Below, piece after piece: positions 63,540-64,000 of a stretch of DNA of 64,000 nt. Every line of letters starts with the position of its first letter. Position 1 is the first letter of the stretch. The notes under the pieces are model-generated. The model had not been told where the DNA came from, did no database searches, and saw nothing but the letters and a program-made list of their open reading frames with translations. A program made the position numbers and the translations under genes. Origin of the DNA: Phylloscopus collybita (lineage: Eukaryota; Chordata; Aves; Passeriformes; Phylloscopidae); assembly GCA_027886175.1 (NCBI GenBank), contig JAJNNQ010000013.1:6963501-7027500 (forward strand), read 5' to 3'.

Positions 63540-64000
63540 GTAAATCGCTTTTCGGCTGTAACCTGACATCTCCCGAGGCGGGAGGGGTGGGCTCGCTGCC
63601 GGGGCGGGCTCGCCCGGCGCTCTCCGGCGGCGGCGGCCGCGGGGCCGTATTTAATGGTGCTTTTGAGCCTTTGTGTCGGCGATCCGGTGCCGGCGGCGGG
63701 AGGCTTGGCCGGGGCAGCATCTGCGCTCCGGGGGCGGGGGGCGTCGCGGTGGGGGATTCTCACTTCATTATCGGCCGCATTATGTGTATCCGGCGGGAGG
63801 CGGTGAAGCAGAAAAAAAGCTTGATTTTTTTTTTTTTTTCCTCTCCCTGTCCTTAAACCTATAACCGTAAAAAATATTTGACGAGGGGTGATGGATGTTG
63901 TCGGGCAAGGGTGGGAAGTGATGCGCCCTGCCGGAAGCGGAGCAGACCTGGCTGCGTGCTGGAGGCGCTGGGTGGAAGATGCGCTCGGTGGGAAACTCCT
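63540..64000 (+). other. RCOR3 intron 2, start
   Basis: Begins GTAAAT and runs off the window. The first 280 bp are still CpG-rich. A T14 run lies at about 63826-63839. No further exon is seen. Confidence 0.85.

Larger units (their letters stand above)
62340..63820 (+). promoter_or_regulatory. RCOR3: CpG island over RCOR3 exons 1-2 and probable promoter
   Basis: About 1.5 kb of very GC-rich, CpG-rich sequence with an abrupt left border near 62340, where AT-rich intergenic DNA ends. It contains both RCOR3 coding exons seen here and the short intron 1. No TATA box is visible. A G-run tract at 62707-62770 and a YY1-like motif at 62771-62782 lie just upstream of the ATG. Confidence 0.88.

Noticed and set aside
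63329..63856. 175-codon plus-strand frame across RCOR3 exon 2
   Set aside because: Only the 57 bases of exon 2 within it are conserved; the flanks are intron with clear splice sites.

Overview
This is vertebrate nuclear DNA, almost certainly from a bird and possibly a songbird. The coding parts are short exons with GT/AG borders in long AT-rich introns. The interspersed repeats are of avian type: several truncated CR1 LINE 3' ends and an ERVL-type LTR. The two gene starts sit in GC-rich CpG islands. The species call is inference from repeat types and gene order.

The window holds the 5' parts of two genes arranged head to head. On the minus strand is KCNH1 (EAG1/Kv10.1 voltage-gated potassium channel). 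Its first six coding exons lie at 48086-48014, 37737-37614, 37367-37261, 27503-27375, 19747-19629 and 11876-11484. They join without a frame break into 315 residues covering the PAS-cap, the PAS/PAC (eag) domain, the N-terminal calmodulin-binding stretch and membrane segments S1-S3. The voltage sensor S4, the pore and the cyclic-nucleotide-binding homology domain lie beyond the left edge. On the plus strand is RCOR3 (CoREST3). Its first two coding exons lie at 62850-62991 and 63483-63539, and the rest runs off the right edge. The KCNH1-RCOR3 neighbourhood is also found in mammals (from memory), which supports both names.

Layout: 1-11483 is KCNH1 intron 6, which contains a long inverted-repeat structure at 8673-9923. 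11484-48086 holds KCNH1 exons 6 to 1 and their introns, with two CR1 copies, a small GC-rich island in intron 4, a G-rich hexanucleotide repeat and a possible solo LTR in intron 1. 47640-48640 is the KCNH1 CpG island. 48641-62339 is intergenic, with an ERVL-type LTR, two clear CR1 copies, a near-palindrome with octamer-like motifs and one doubtful old CR1. 62340-63820 is the RCOR3 CpG island with a G-run-rich tract, a YY1-like motif and a five-codon upstream ORF.

The two proteins are not known to work in one pathway: KCNH1 is a membrane channel and RCOR3 a chromatin corepressor scaffold. The observations most worth a check are an in-frame alternative splice donor that would add 17 residues to the KCNH1 S3-S4 linker, where human EAG1b carries its insert, and the roughly 136-bp inverted repeat in intron 6. 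I saw no tRNA, rRNA, CRISPR or intact mobile-element coding region.
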